Assembly (NCBI GenBank): GCA_023935145.1
Contig: CM043705.1
Coordinates: 52,894,084 to 52,958,083, forward strand
Direction: 5' to 3'
DNA length: 64,000 bases
Origin: Bretschneidera sinensis
Lineage: Eukaryota > Streptophyta > Magnoliopsida > Brassicales > Akaniaceae
Under the pieces are notes generated by a model. That model was given only the letters and a program-made list of their open reading frames with translations, had not been told where the DNA came from and ran no database searches. The first letter of the stretch is position 1; each line of letters begins with the position of its first letter. The position numbers were made by a program, and so were the translations under genes. Positions 11,713 through 21,510 of this stretch are shown here, one piece after another.

Positions 11713-13073
11713 TGATGCCATGCATAATTTCCTATTTTTATCACGTCTTAACTTTTAACTTTAATCTAATTTTATTAATTTTTTTTTGGTTTTAGGCTTC
11801 ATTTTTGTCATTTAATTTATTTCAAGTTTAGAAGAAGGGAAAGATCCAATTTTTAGTGTCTTATCGTGAAGGGACTCTTTCACTTGTTTAAAAATGGAAA
11901 TTTTAATTGAAAACTTTGGAGCCTATAAAAAAGAAAATTTTAATTGAAGACTGGAGACTGGAGAGCCTATATAAAGGAAATGGAGAAACCCTAATTAAAG
12001 GAGACAATCTGTAGCCCTAGAAAGATAACCGAAAGCCCTCTCCTCCTCATTCGGTAGCAGCAGCCCGCAATCACTAGTCCTCCTCATCCGGTAGCAGCAG
12101 TTATCCTAATCCGGCACTAGCAGCTGTCACCTCTAGCAGTTGCTTCCTCACAGCCATCACCTACCTCGCCTCTTTGCCATAACCAGCAACAGTCCTCTAC
12201 AGCAGCGCCGATCATAGCAACAACTGATTTGATCGCAAAGCAGCCCCCTGCTCGGTTTCCAGCGTTGATCGCACAACAACTCTCAACAGTAGCAGCAATA
12301 GCTGAACGCACATTGCTTTATGGAATTATGATGAATTCATTGCTGTTAAAATTAATTTTTAGCATGAACTAAACTTTCTTTATTCTAGGAAAATGATGTA
12401 ATTTAATTTCAAACTATGCTTGCTTTTCTATGCTGATTTGTAGTAATTATCTTCTATGTTTGGCTGATTTATTTTGAATGTATTGCTTCTAATTGACTGA
12501 CCATTAATTAGATGATCTTGATCTTGTGATTTGCTACCGAAAGAAGGAATTACATGATATAACTTGGATACTTCAACATAAGTAAATATAGGAATCGAAA
12601 GACTTATATGAACTTGTGTAGTCTAAAAAAAATTGCCGGTCTTAATACTTTCTTGTTTTATTAATTTGCATACTTTTATGTAGAATGATGAATAAGAATA
12701 TTTCCAATTGACTATCGAAAGAGACTTTTGGATAAGTTGGAGATTTCACTAACAAACAAAGAGGATTAATTTTAATTAGTTAGATGAGTTAAGCATAGTG
12801 AAGAATTAAGTGAAATATGTTTCCTAGAAGTTCTTTCTCTTATTAATTTGATATTTGAAAAACAACTTTCTTTTTCTTTGATTATTTCCTTTAAATTGAT
12901 TTTATTTCATATTGCAATTACAAACAACAAAAATAGATTTTTCTAAATAAAATCGAGATTAGTATAATTTTGGTACTTGTCAGAAGTAAGTTACCAATCC
13001 CTGAGGACGATACTCTCCTTATCACTTTACTATAAAACTACGATACTGTGCACCTGCAGTTTTGCAACGATCA
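11713..13073 (+). mobile_element. Solo LTR inside the copia LTR, family not recognised
   Basis: 1361 bp starting TGATGCCATG and ending GCAACGATCA. The flanks GTAAT (11708-11712) and ATAAT (13074-13078) match in four of five bases, consistent with an old target duplication. A TATA box (TATATAAA, 11968-11975) is followed by AAACCCTAATTAAAGG, so the LTR reads to the right. The end segment with CCCTGAGGACGATACTC resembles the ends of many plant gypsy LTRs. No coding capacity. Confidence 0.68.
11968..11975 (+). promoter_or_regulatory. TATA box of the solo LTR
   Basis: TATATAAA about 255 bp into the LTR, followed by a leader with tandem GCAGCAG-type stretches. Placement fits a U3/R boundary. Confidence 0.55.
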
Positions 13074-13206
13074 ATAATAAGAAATCAGAAAACACACTTG
13101 TTTTCACCACTCAAATGCCTTTTTTGGCCCTTTAAAGGAAAAAAGATAAAGTTTCTCTATCTAGAAATAGATTTTTCAATAGTCTTTTCATGCATACAAA
13201 TACATA

Positions 13207-13260
13207 TCTATACTATTAATAAAGGCATAATAGCCTTTTAGTGTCCTCCCCTTTTAAAAG
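13207..13260 (+). other. Possible Helitron 5' terminus
   Basis: TCTATACTATTAATAAAGG preceded by A resembles the 5' ends of plant Helitrons, which start TC and insert between A and T. The AATAGCCTTTTAGTGTCC continuation followed by pyrimidine-rich DNA with a TATATAAT (about 13672) also fits. I found no certain CTRR 3' end with a hairpin to the right, so the extent is unknown. The CACTA element would then be nested in it. Confidence 0.35.
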
Positions 13261-13969
13261 ATGAAAACCCATTACATAATTATTTATTTTTGTGTTATCA
13301 CATTTAAATTCGTAATTCCCCCTCTCTGAAAATACCAAAATACCATTGTACATTTATTAATTTTCTGTGTTACCAATTATAAAATTGTAATTTCACTCAC
13401 ACTCTCACATACCTTTAACCCAATCTCCCACCAAGATCTCATAACCCTACCCAGACTCCCACCACGATCTCTTAACCCCGTTCCAAAATAACCTCATTTT
13501 TCACAATCTCTACCCAGTCTCAACTTCTAGTCCTCACATCTCCACTATCCTAGTCTCAACTCCCACACTCACGTCTCCCACATTCTCTCTGCTTATTCAA
13601 ACATACCCAATGACTAATCCAACTCCATTTAAAACTTTACTCCTAATCTGGCACTTCATCTCTCCTATCTATATAATACTCTTACCAATTTCTTCCTCCC
13701 AATGTGTTTTTGTTTCAGATTTGTTTCAAAAGCAATAGGTAAGCTTTGGATTACAGAAGATTCTATCATGTTACTCTACCTTTTACAGTAATTGATCCAG
13801 TTTTTTTTATTTGTTTTTTATAGTGCAATAGCTCTCTGTTTCCTTAGTTTTTTTTTATTTTCTTTCACAAGTTTCCTCTTAATTGTCACTCTTTTAATTA
13901 ATTATGATTTGATTGTATTTCCTCTTCCATGATTTGCCAGGTTCTATTCTCTCTTGGTAACTCCCTTTA

Positions 13970-14042
13970 GCAATATTTGATTTCTCATCATCAATTAATT
14001 TCTCTTCACAATGTAACTTATCCTTTTAATTTCACTTTTATA
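13970..14042 (+). repeat. First copy of a ~100-bp tandem duplication, left part (split by the CACTA element)
   Basis: GCAATATTTGATTTCTCATC and what follows up to 14042 recur at 40075-40150 with few differences. The first copy continues at 40048-40074 on the other side of the CACTA element. The second copy (40075-40173) is uninterrupted and shows the insertion site before insertion. Confidence 0.85.
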
Positions 14043-14059
14043 CACTACAAGAAAAAGAA
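14043..14059 (+). repeat. Left terminal inverted repeat of the CACTA element
   Basis: CACTACAAGAAAAAGAA, preceded by the target duplication ATA. Subterminal GCGACGAG follows at about 14081. Confidence 0.92.
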
Positions 14060-14121
14060 TTTTATTGGACAGAAATATTAGCGACGAGAAACTCCTATCA
14101 TTGAAAGTGGTTATCTGTGAC

Positions 14122-14126
14122 GGACA
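14122..14126 (+). repeat. Target site duplication GGACA of the Tat element (left copy)
   Basis: GGACA immediately before the LTR start TGTTGATGCC. The identical five bases follow the other LTR at 25710-25714, which proves that the element between them inserted as a unit. Confidence 0.92.
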
Positions 14127-14787
14127 TGTTGATGCCGTGAACTGTTGGTGCTGACGTGGCCTGGGTGAGGACATGGCTGGGATGTTAGCATGGATTTGGT
14201 GAAGATGTGACCTGGCCCTGCACAGGTAACAGAGGTGAACTGAACACCCTCGGAAGGAAGGAAAGGGGAGACCTCCGAGGGCGCTCCGATGCTTAAGTTA
14301 GCAAGAGCTTAAGGGAGAAGCTGAGGGTTTGAGATAAACCGAGGGCTTAAGTAAATGAAGTGCAAGTAACAAAAGACTGAGTGTCTCCTGGTGGAGTCCA
14401 TACCTGGGCTTATTTATAGCCATCCGCCCCTAAGGGGTCAATGATTACTAGCTCGGGGCAGGACGGCCGTAGGGTGGCTGTAGGCGACTGCTGCAGGTCG
14501 TAGGGTGGCCATAGTGTAGCTGCAGGGCTGTGCATCGAGGGGGCCCTGGTCTGGGCCATTCTATACCGGCCCAAAGGTTTTACTGGGCCGGGAGGTTTAC
14601 TGGGCTGTTTCTTGGACCGGAGCCTCCATCGAGTCGGAGAGTTGGTCAGGCCAGGACTTATTAGGAGTGGACAGTCTTACTAGGTTTGGGGCTTGCTTGG
14701 GCTGGAGTATTTTGGTAGGCCTGTTTGGGTCGGAGAGTTTTGCTGGGCCTGGAGCCTGTTTGGGCTGAAATATTTTGGGCTATATTA
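14127..14787 (-). repeat. 3' LTR of the Tat element
   Basis: 661 bp, TGTTGATGCC to GGGCTATATTA, matching 25081-25709. The terminal CA seen in the other copy is changed to TA here. It has more GGCCTGGAGCC-type repeats than the other LTR, which explains most of the length difference. Confidence 0.92.
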
Positions 14788-14788
14788 C

Positions 14789-14803
14789 GGGCCCCCCACT
14801 TCT
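14789..14803 (-). other. Polypurine tract of the Tat element
   Basis: CGGGCCCCCCACTTCTTC on the plus strand is GAAGAAGTGGGGGGCCCG on the minus strand, directly next to the 3' LTR. Confidence 0.8.
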
Positions 14804-15110
14804 TCGAGTACATTTATGTGCTTGAGGAAGTATTTCGTGGGACGGGCTCTTAATAGGACTAATTAACGTGCGTGAAAGCCGGATCGTCAATTCCGGGAGG
14901 CGAAAGGTCGTCTAGAGAAGCGAAAAATCATCTTGAAACCATAAGGGCAGGCTTTCCTTTGAATGACCTTCCTTGGGAGTAGGACCACTACTCTCGGGAG
15001 GCGAACGGTTGTTTGGGGAAGTGAAAAGTCGTCATGAAAACCATGAAGTTTCCTCTTTTTCTGATATCAGCGTTTATTCCCCTTGCTGAATGCGTTTTCC
15101 CCCTCTTATA

Positions 15111-15833
15111 AAAGGGGGTCTCTGAAACCTTTTGTCTTAAGCAAAAAACAAGTTTCTGAAAAGATTTGAGAGGGAGATATTACTTTCTAATAGAGGAAAC
15201 ATTGGCTTAGATAATTCTGAGGATAATAATCTTGGAGAGAGAGGGGAGTCATCAGTTCTTTGAAGGACTTATGGAGGCCAAAGAGGGAGACAAGATCACT
15301 CCGGAGGAGGATCATGGTTCAACGAACATGGTCTTCTCCCTTATTTCAAACGAGGGTCAGGACCTCTTTCAGATTTCGAGTGGAGGCAAGGACCTCTTTC
15401 AGATTCTGAGTGGGAGCTATGAGGGTTCCTTGTGCCAAGACCTTCTTGGTTCCTTGGAACCGAAGAAAAAGAGGGGCATGGCTGGGCTCGAAGAAGTACC
15501 ACTGGTTCATGTAATACCAGGGGGGTCGTGTCTCTAGATGGTGGGCTCCTTGGTCCCTTGAGCTTTTTGGAACAGAAGAAGAAGAGGGGCTGAGGAGGTC
15601 ACTCGGGCCTGGGGTTGCACCTGACAGGTGAGCGCTTTCAGTCTCAGGCTCACGCCAGGAGCTCTTCAGGATTATGCCAGGAGCCTTTCAACCTGAAGGA
15701 GGTGTGGGAGCTTATAACCAGCGCTGCCTGAGGAGCGTGGTGTTTTAGTTTTTTCTTTGTACTTCGAGGCTGTTAGGGCTCTATTTACTTTGTACTTCAA
15801 GGTCGTTAGTTTGTAATTCCCTGAATTAATAAA
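15111..15833 (+). other. Possible plus-strand transcription unit in the Tat 3' region, function unknown
   Basis: A TATA box (TTATAAAAGGG, about 15114-15124) lies in a good core-promoter context. A polyadenylation-type AATAAA occurs at 15828-15833. Between them is one open frame of 101 codons (from 15232, first ATG about 15271, to 15537) with acidic and glycine-rich sequence and an imperfect 30-bp duplication (15359-15415). I recognise no domain. It could be an upstream exon or leader of the antisense gene further right, an unrelated short transcript, or chance. Confidence 0.35.
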
Positions 15834-16019
15834 ATATCTTTTCTTTTAATCTTTGTCTTGTGTGATATCCTTGCCTTTCATACTTAATTCAATAAAACGA
15901 ACTTGATTCTGAACACAATATGGGAGAAATACTTGAACTAGGAGAAGTCTTGGTAGAGTGTTTGCAAAACGTCTGAACCTTGGAGAATAAGGCCGAGCGT
16001 TAGTAGCGTAGCTTAAACG

Positions 16020-17150
16020 TTAGGACTTTTGGAGAACTTAGCCGAGCGATAGACAAGGCTTGGACTTTTGGAGAACTTGGCTGAGCGATAGACAAGGCTC
16101 GGACTTTGGAGAATCATTGGAGAAAACATGGCCGAGCGTATGCAACGCAGCTCATACGCTCGGATTTTTTGGAGAATACGGCCAAGCGTTGACAAGGCTC
16201 GGATTTTTGGAGAATCCTTTGAGAAAACATGGCCGAGCATATGCAACGTAGCTCATACACTTAGACTTTTTGGAGAATACGGCTGAGCGTTGACAAGGCT
16301 CGGACTTTTGGAGAATCCTTGGAGAAAACATGGCTAAGTGTATGCAACGCAGCTCATACGCTCAGATTTTTTGGAGAATACGGCCGAGTGTTGACAAGGC
16401 TCGGACTTTTGGAGAATCCTTGGAGAAAACATGGCCGAGCATATGCAACACTGCTCACACGCGCAGATTTTTTGGAGAATACAACCGAGCGTTGATAAGA
16501 CTCGGGCTTTGGGGAACCCTTGGAGAAAACATGGCCGAGTGTATGCAATGCAGCTCATACACTCGAACTTTTTGGAGAATACGGCCGAGCGTTGACAAGG
16601 CTCAGTCTTTAGGGAACCCTTTGGAGAAAACATGGCTGAGAGTATGCAACGCAGCTCATACATTCAGACTTTTTAGAGAATATGACCGAGCGTTGATAAG
16701 GCTCGGACCTTGGGGAACCATTTGGAGAAAACATGGCTGAGTGTATGCAATGCAGCTCATATGCTCGGACTTTTTGGAGAATATGGTCAAGCGTTGACAA
16801 GGCTCGGGCTTTGGGGAACCCTTTGGAGAAAACATGGCCGAGAGTATGCATTGCAGCTCATATGCTCGGACTTTTTAGAGAATACAGCCGAGCATTGACA
16901 AGGCTCGGATTTTGGGGAACCCTTTGGAGAAAACATGGCCGAGTGTATGCAACGCAGCTCATACACTCGGATTTTTTGGAGAATACGGTTGAGTGTTGAC
17001 AAGGCTCAGACTTTGGGAGAAAACATGGCCGAGCGTATGCAACGCAGCTCATACGCTCGGACTTTTTGGAGAATACAACCGAGTGTTGACAAAGCTCAGA
17101 CTTTTGGAGAATCCTTGGAGAAAACATGGCCTAGCGATCAAGACTTGGAG
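16020..17150 (+). repeat. 101-bp tandem array in the 3' region of the Tat element, about 11 units
   Basis: The landmark GAGAAAACATGG occurs at 16120, 16221, 16322, 16423, 16523, 16624, 16725, 16826, 16927, 17017 and 17118. The period is 101 bp with one 90-bp unit. Each unit joins two related halves (about 39 and 62 bp), both starting CGGACTTTTGGAGAAT. Before the array, at 16020-16110, a shorter ~47-bp version occurs twice and may be ancestral. Each unit holds an 11-bp dyad, CCGAGCGTATG with CATACGCTCGG, and a 6-bp dyad, CCGAGC with GCTCGG. Tandem repeats in this position are known from Tat-lineage elements and can seed satellites. Open frames across it are by-products. Confidence 0.92.
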
Positions 17151-17411
17151 AATCTCACGTTCATGTAGCTTTTTCCTCCCTGCGTAAGTGGGCTTTTCTG
17201 CCCACTCTGGGCCTACTAGGTTTACCCTACTGTAGGCGGGACAAACGATGGCGGCTAACAAGAAATGGTGGCTCGTTAGGTTATAACAGAAGGCACGCTT
17301 TAGTGACAGTTGACACCTTGGTGACTCGAAACGGCGCTCGGGGAATAGCTGGGGGCGCGTCCTTTACCTGACACACGGATTGATGTTTCTTGTTTCTGCT
17401 GCCATTGCCCC

Positions 17412-17419
17412 TATATAAG
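17412..17419 (+). promoter_or_regulatory. TATA box upstream of the antisense gene
   Basis: TATATAAG in CCCCTATATAAGCAGG, about 140 bp before the ATG at 17555, on the strand opposite to the retrotransposon genes. It is followed by a pyrimidine-rich stretch, as at plant transcription starts. Confidence 0.6.
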
Positions 17420-17554
17420 CAGGTTCCCCCCTTTCTTCAGTCTTCACTTTTCATTTTTTAGAGATATTGAGAGTATCAGTTTAGCTGGAAAGTCTGAGAG
17501 CGCTCGGCATTGTTAGGAGTCATCCACAGAAGTTTTTCTTTCTAGGTGAGTAAA

Positions 17555-19516
17555 ATGTCTGGTAGTAGTGATACTAGCGGTGCTCTATCTAGGGAGTTAG
17601 AGGAAGTGATGGGTGCTTCTTCTAATGATGGAGTATTTTCTCAGGAGGCGGCTCCTAGAGGAGAATGTCAGGCCTTCATGCCATATGAGGGAGATGGAAG
17701 AGAGAGCGATGAGGCGGAAACATCTAGAGAGGGTGACGTTCGGGCGTCTATGGTTATTAGAGATGACGCCCTGGATACTGAGAGGGAGGAATGGATGTTC
17801 AAAGTGAATTCCATTCCGAGCATAGTGGAGGAGGCTAGCCTCATGAGGACGAGGGTTAAATATAGGATTTCCCTAGATTTTCATATAAGAGTCCCCGAGG
17901 GTGGGGAAAGGGCCTGCGATGCCCTGTCGAGCCGGGTGCCTTATGAGCTATGTGTTTATGAGCATCAGCTTAAGGCTGGGCTCAGGCTTCCTCTCCACCC
18001 GTTCTTCTGCCTGATACTTAGATACTTTGGCATCGCACTAAGCCAGCTGGTGCCTAATTCGATTCGACTGATCCTGGCATTCATTGTCGTGTGCCAGGAG
18101 GTCGGAGGGGTAATGAATATCAATGTATTCAAGGCCCATTTTCAGTTAGCCCGACATGGTCACTTGGGATGGGTCATTGTCAGCTCGAGGCGGGGGAAGA
18201 GTGTTCTGAAAGAGAAGTCTTCCTCCATAAAGAGGTGGAAAAGAGGCTTTTTCTTTGTTCGGAGCGTTGGGAGCTTCAACATCTCTTTCAATTAGAGTCT
18301 GGAGCGTGTTGGTAAATGCAAAAAACCACACCTCTTGCCTCATGAGCATGAGACATTGAGGGCGATGCTTGCCGTGCCCTTGGATATCGAGGTGCTCAGA
18401 GACAATGAATAACTCCACAGGCACGACCTATGTCCTCCTAGCCTTCCCCCCACTCTTGAGCATGGTAGTTACTGGTTTACTAGTTCATAAAAATTTTACC
18501 TTTTTTCTTCAAGTCTTTAACGCTTCTCTTTTCATGTAAACATAAAGATGGCGTCGATGGCTAGGTGTCTGGCTCGCGAAAAGAAGAGGGCTGCGGAAGC
18601 TAGCAGATCTGGGAAGAAGAAGAAAGCCAAAATCTCATCCATGGCTCCAATTCAGACTGATAGTTCCCCGAGGCCTCCGACTCTTAAAGAATGAGTGGAC
18701 CCAGTCGCTCTCACTCCTCATTTAGAGGAGTCTGTGCCCCAAGAAGCATTTGGGATAGTCCCTCTTTTTACTCCACGGTGGGCCTTGAGGATGGATGACT
18801 CCGTGTTTGCCAACCTTAAGGTTGCTCACGAGCATCTGATGCTGGGGATCCCTCTTCATGACGTGGTGGATGCTTCGTCGAAGCCCATCGAGGCGCTGTG
18901 CTCGGCCGCGGAGGTTGCTTTTTCTCAGGTAGCGCTTGTTTCGCTTTTTGGTTGGCCCACATATTTCGACTATTTCTGACGAGGTTATTTTTTTCAGGCC
19001 GAGGTTCTTGTTGGGGTGCTTTCTCGGCGTACCCTGGATATGGCGGATCGTTTGGCCAAGACTCAGCACAAGTTGGAGGAATCCCAGAACTTGGCCCACG
19101 ACTTGTCTCTTTCTCTCGAGATGGCGGAGAGAGACAGGGCGGAGGCACTCTTCGAGAGGGATCATTGGCGCCAAACTGAGGAGGTCCTAAGGGAGAAGCT
19201 GGAAGGGGTTCGCTACAAGTCCGCGGAGAATGAGGCATATTTGACAAGGAAGGGTGTGATTCAGTACCTTGAAGGTTTCAACGAAGCCAAGAGAAGGGCT
19301 GCGCTCCTTTTCTCGGAGGTGGACTTCTCAGGTCTTGACTTGGCGGTCAAATCAGAGGGGTCTGATGCTGCATCTTCAGGAGGGGGAGCAGAGGAGACTG
19401 CTAGTGCTGGCGCTCAGAAGGGGCTAGGGAGCGAGACCCAACCAGCCCCAGAGGATGAAGCCAGGGACGTGGGTGACGGTGAAGATGGAGCGGGGAGCGA
19501 TGGCGATGCCCATTAG
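17555..19516 (+). pseudogene. Antisense accessory gene of the Tat element (Transposase_28-like domain plus coiled coil)
   Basis: Encoded against the direction of gag-pol. The ATG at 17555 starts an acidic N-terminus. The conserved domain reads LRLPLHPFFCLILRYFGI then LSQLVPNSIRLILAF at about residues 140-185 (17960-18090), typical of the protein domain called Transposase_28 or 'putative gypsy type transposon'. A one-base frameshift near 18258 moves the frame to SERWELQHLFQ. A second part starts at an ATG at 18549 and is basic (KKKKAK); it has an in-frame TGA at about 18692. An intron at 18929-18997 (69 bp, GT...TTTTTTTCAG) splices in frame to a coiled coil (RLAKTQHKLEESQNLAHDLS) and an acidic C-terminus ending at 19516. 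An intron with donor GTAGTT near 18463 is likely. The biochemical role of this family is unknown. Confidence 0.78.
18929..18997 (+). other. Predicted intron of the antisense gene
   Basis: CTCAG/GTAGCG to TTTTTTTCAG/GCCGAG. The intron is 69 bp with a pyrimidine tract. It contains an in-frame stop, and splicing joins an AEVAFSQ-type end to AEVLVGVLSRR without a frame change. This supports plus-strand transcription of the region at some time. Confidence 0.75.
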
Positions 19517-19599
19517 GGTTCTGCCCTTCTCGAATAGGCCTCTTTTGTATCTGGGGCTGATAGTGCCCTTCCTTTGTACTCCCTTTTTAACTTGAGAAA

Positions 19600-20720
19600 A
19601 TTTATGGGGTTCAACTTTCAATCTTTATTGAATTTTTACTTTTATATTTTACATTTTTTTGATAAAACTTATGGAGGTTCTCCGCGTTCCAAGTACGGGG
19701 GATGGGTTTACCATCCATATCTTCGAGCTCGTAGGTGCCCACTCTACAAACCCTTTGAATCCAGTAAGGGCCATCCCAATTCGAGACTAGCTTCCCGGTG
19801 TGGCAAGGAGGGGGACACTTCACTCTTCCAGAGGACGAGGTCATGCAACCTAAAGTCTTTGGGTCGGATCCGAATGTTATAGTATCAAGCAGCCCTCTGC
19901 TGGTAAGCAGCTAGGCGGATTTAGGCTTTATCCCGAGTTCCTTCAACCAGATCCACGTTCATCATTAACCCTTCCTCATTGTGGCTTAGTTCGAAGCATT
20001 GTACTCGCATTGATGGGACCCTGATTTTGAGAGGGATGACGGCCTCTGATCCGTATGCCATAAAGAAGGGGGTTTCACCTGTTGGCGTTCGTACCGTGGT
20101 CCGATAGGCCCAGAGTATATTGGAGAGCTGGTCAGACCACTGTTTATCCGCCTCATCAAGTCTTCTTCTGATTCCTTAGAGAAGCGTCTTGTTGGTCACT
20201 TCAGTCTGGCCATTAGCCTGTGGATACCCCACGGATGAGAACCTGCGCTCGATGTGGAGGTCATCATAGAATGTCCTGAATCAGGAACTATCAAACTGCT
20301 TTTCATTGTCGGTGATCAATACCCGAGGGATTCTGAACCAACATACTATTGATTTCCAGACGAAATTTTGGGTTTGATGATCCGTAATGCTAGCCAGTGG
20401 CTCAGCCTCGATCCACTTGGTGAAGTAATCAATGACTACTATGAGGTGCTTCTTCAGTTCCGTAACCGTTGGGAATGGGCCAAGGATGTCTATCCCCCAC
20501 ATGGCGATGGGGAAGGGACTGGTGATGGAGACAAGAGGGTTAGCAGGGCAGTGCGATATCGGAGACCATCGCTGGCATTTCTCACATTTCTTTACCAAGT
20601 CCCCTGTGTCGTCCTTCATTACGGGCCAGTAGTACCCTTGGTGGAGAACCTTGAAAACTAAGGCCTGAGCTCCGAGGTGATTCCTGCATATCCCTTCGTG
20701 GACCTCTCATAGAGCATAAT
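19600..20720 (-). pseudogene. Integrase of the Tat element (broken)
   Basis: Read on the minus strand from 20720 down. First comes the HHCC zinc-binding part (HEGICRNH, then CEKCQRW near 20560). The catalytic core follows with MWGIDILGPFP (first aspartate), IDYFTKWIEAEPLA, VLITDNEKQFD (second aspartate, about 20300) and, past a stop, SVGYPQANGQTEVTNK (glutamate, about 20230). The C-terminal part is at 19611-19844 (KLVSNWDGPYWIQ, YELEDMDGKPIPRTWNAENL). Stops near 20281, 20178 and 19880 break it. Confidence 0.88.
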
Positions 20721-20899
20721 CGACCTCCCTCGGCTCGAGGCATCGCAGGTAGGGCATGGTTAGAGCCTTTTTGTACAACTGCCCATCCATGAGGGTGTAT
20801 CGCGAGGCACGGGAGATTAACCTCCTGACTTGATCCTTCTGCTTGGGTACCATGCCCTCTTTTATATACTGAAGGATTGGATCCATCCATGTGGGTCCG

Positions 20900-21500
20900 T
20901 CATCTACTGGTAAGACTAGAGCTTCATCTATACTTGGTGCAAAAAGAGTTTCCTGGTAGATAGCTCAGTTGGTCTTCAAGTGCTGGGAAGAGGCCAAGTT
21001 GGCTAGGGCATCTACTTTGGAGTTTTTCGCTCGAGGGATCTGAGTTATCCAAAACGTCTTGAACTCGGCGGCTAGTTCTTTCACCTCTTAGAGATATCGG
21101 GCGAGCTTCTCCCCCATGGCCTCAAAACTCTCCTTTTACCTTACTTACCACCAACTGAGAGTCGCTGAATGCATCCAGAACCTTGATGGCCAACACTTTG
21201 GCCAACCTTAGACTAGCTAGGAGAGCTTCGTACTCCGCTTCATTATTGAAGGTTTTGAATCCGAACCTCAAGGCATACTGGATTGTGAAGCCTTCTAGAC
21301 TACAAAGGATGAGCCATGCCCCACTCCCCAGTGAATTTAAGGATCCATCTACATGGAGGGTCCATCATGGAGAGCCTTCATTGGGCACGGACACTGTGGA
21401 TTCGTCTGAGTCCATAGACAGAGTTATCTCCATAATGAAATCAGCCAGAGCCTGCCCCTTGATCGCTTGTTGGGGTCGGTAGCTGATGTCAAACTCTCCC
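20900..21500 (-). pseudogene. Second, archaeal-like RNase H domain of the Tat element (broken)
   Basis: Minus-strand reading from about 21490 gives PQQAIKGQALADFI, then WTLHVDGSLNSLGSGAWLIL, NNEAEYEALLASLRLAK and FSDSQLVVSKVKGEF. The D-E-D acidic residues are present. This domain between RNase H and integrase is the diagnostic extra domain of the Tat lineage. Downstream (about 20900-21120) the frame decays through several stops. Confidence 0.82.
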
Positions 21501-21510
21501 AGCTCCATGC

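Larger units (their letters stand above)
11599..13206 (-). repeat. LTR of the minus-strand copia relic, split by a solo LTR
   Basis: The part next to the primer site is 11599-11712. The remainder probably runs from 13074 to about 13200, after the inserted solo LTR. The outer end is not certain; TGCATACA near 13192-13199 is one possible terminus, just before a Helitron-like start at 13207. Confidence 0.55.

Noticed and set aside
16013..17127. Open frames on both strands over the 101-bp array
   Set aside because: They follow the repeat and shift frame from unit to unit; no protein family is recognisable.
18722..19247. Minus-strand frames of 143 and 150 codons under the antisense gene
   Set aside because: They are shadows of the plus-strand gene, whose splice sites and coiled coil give a better reading.
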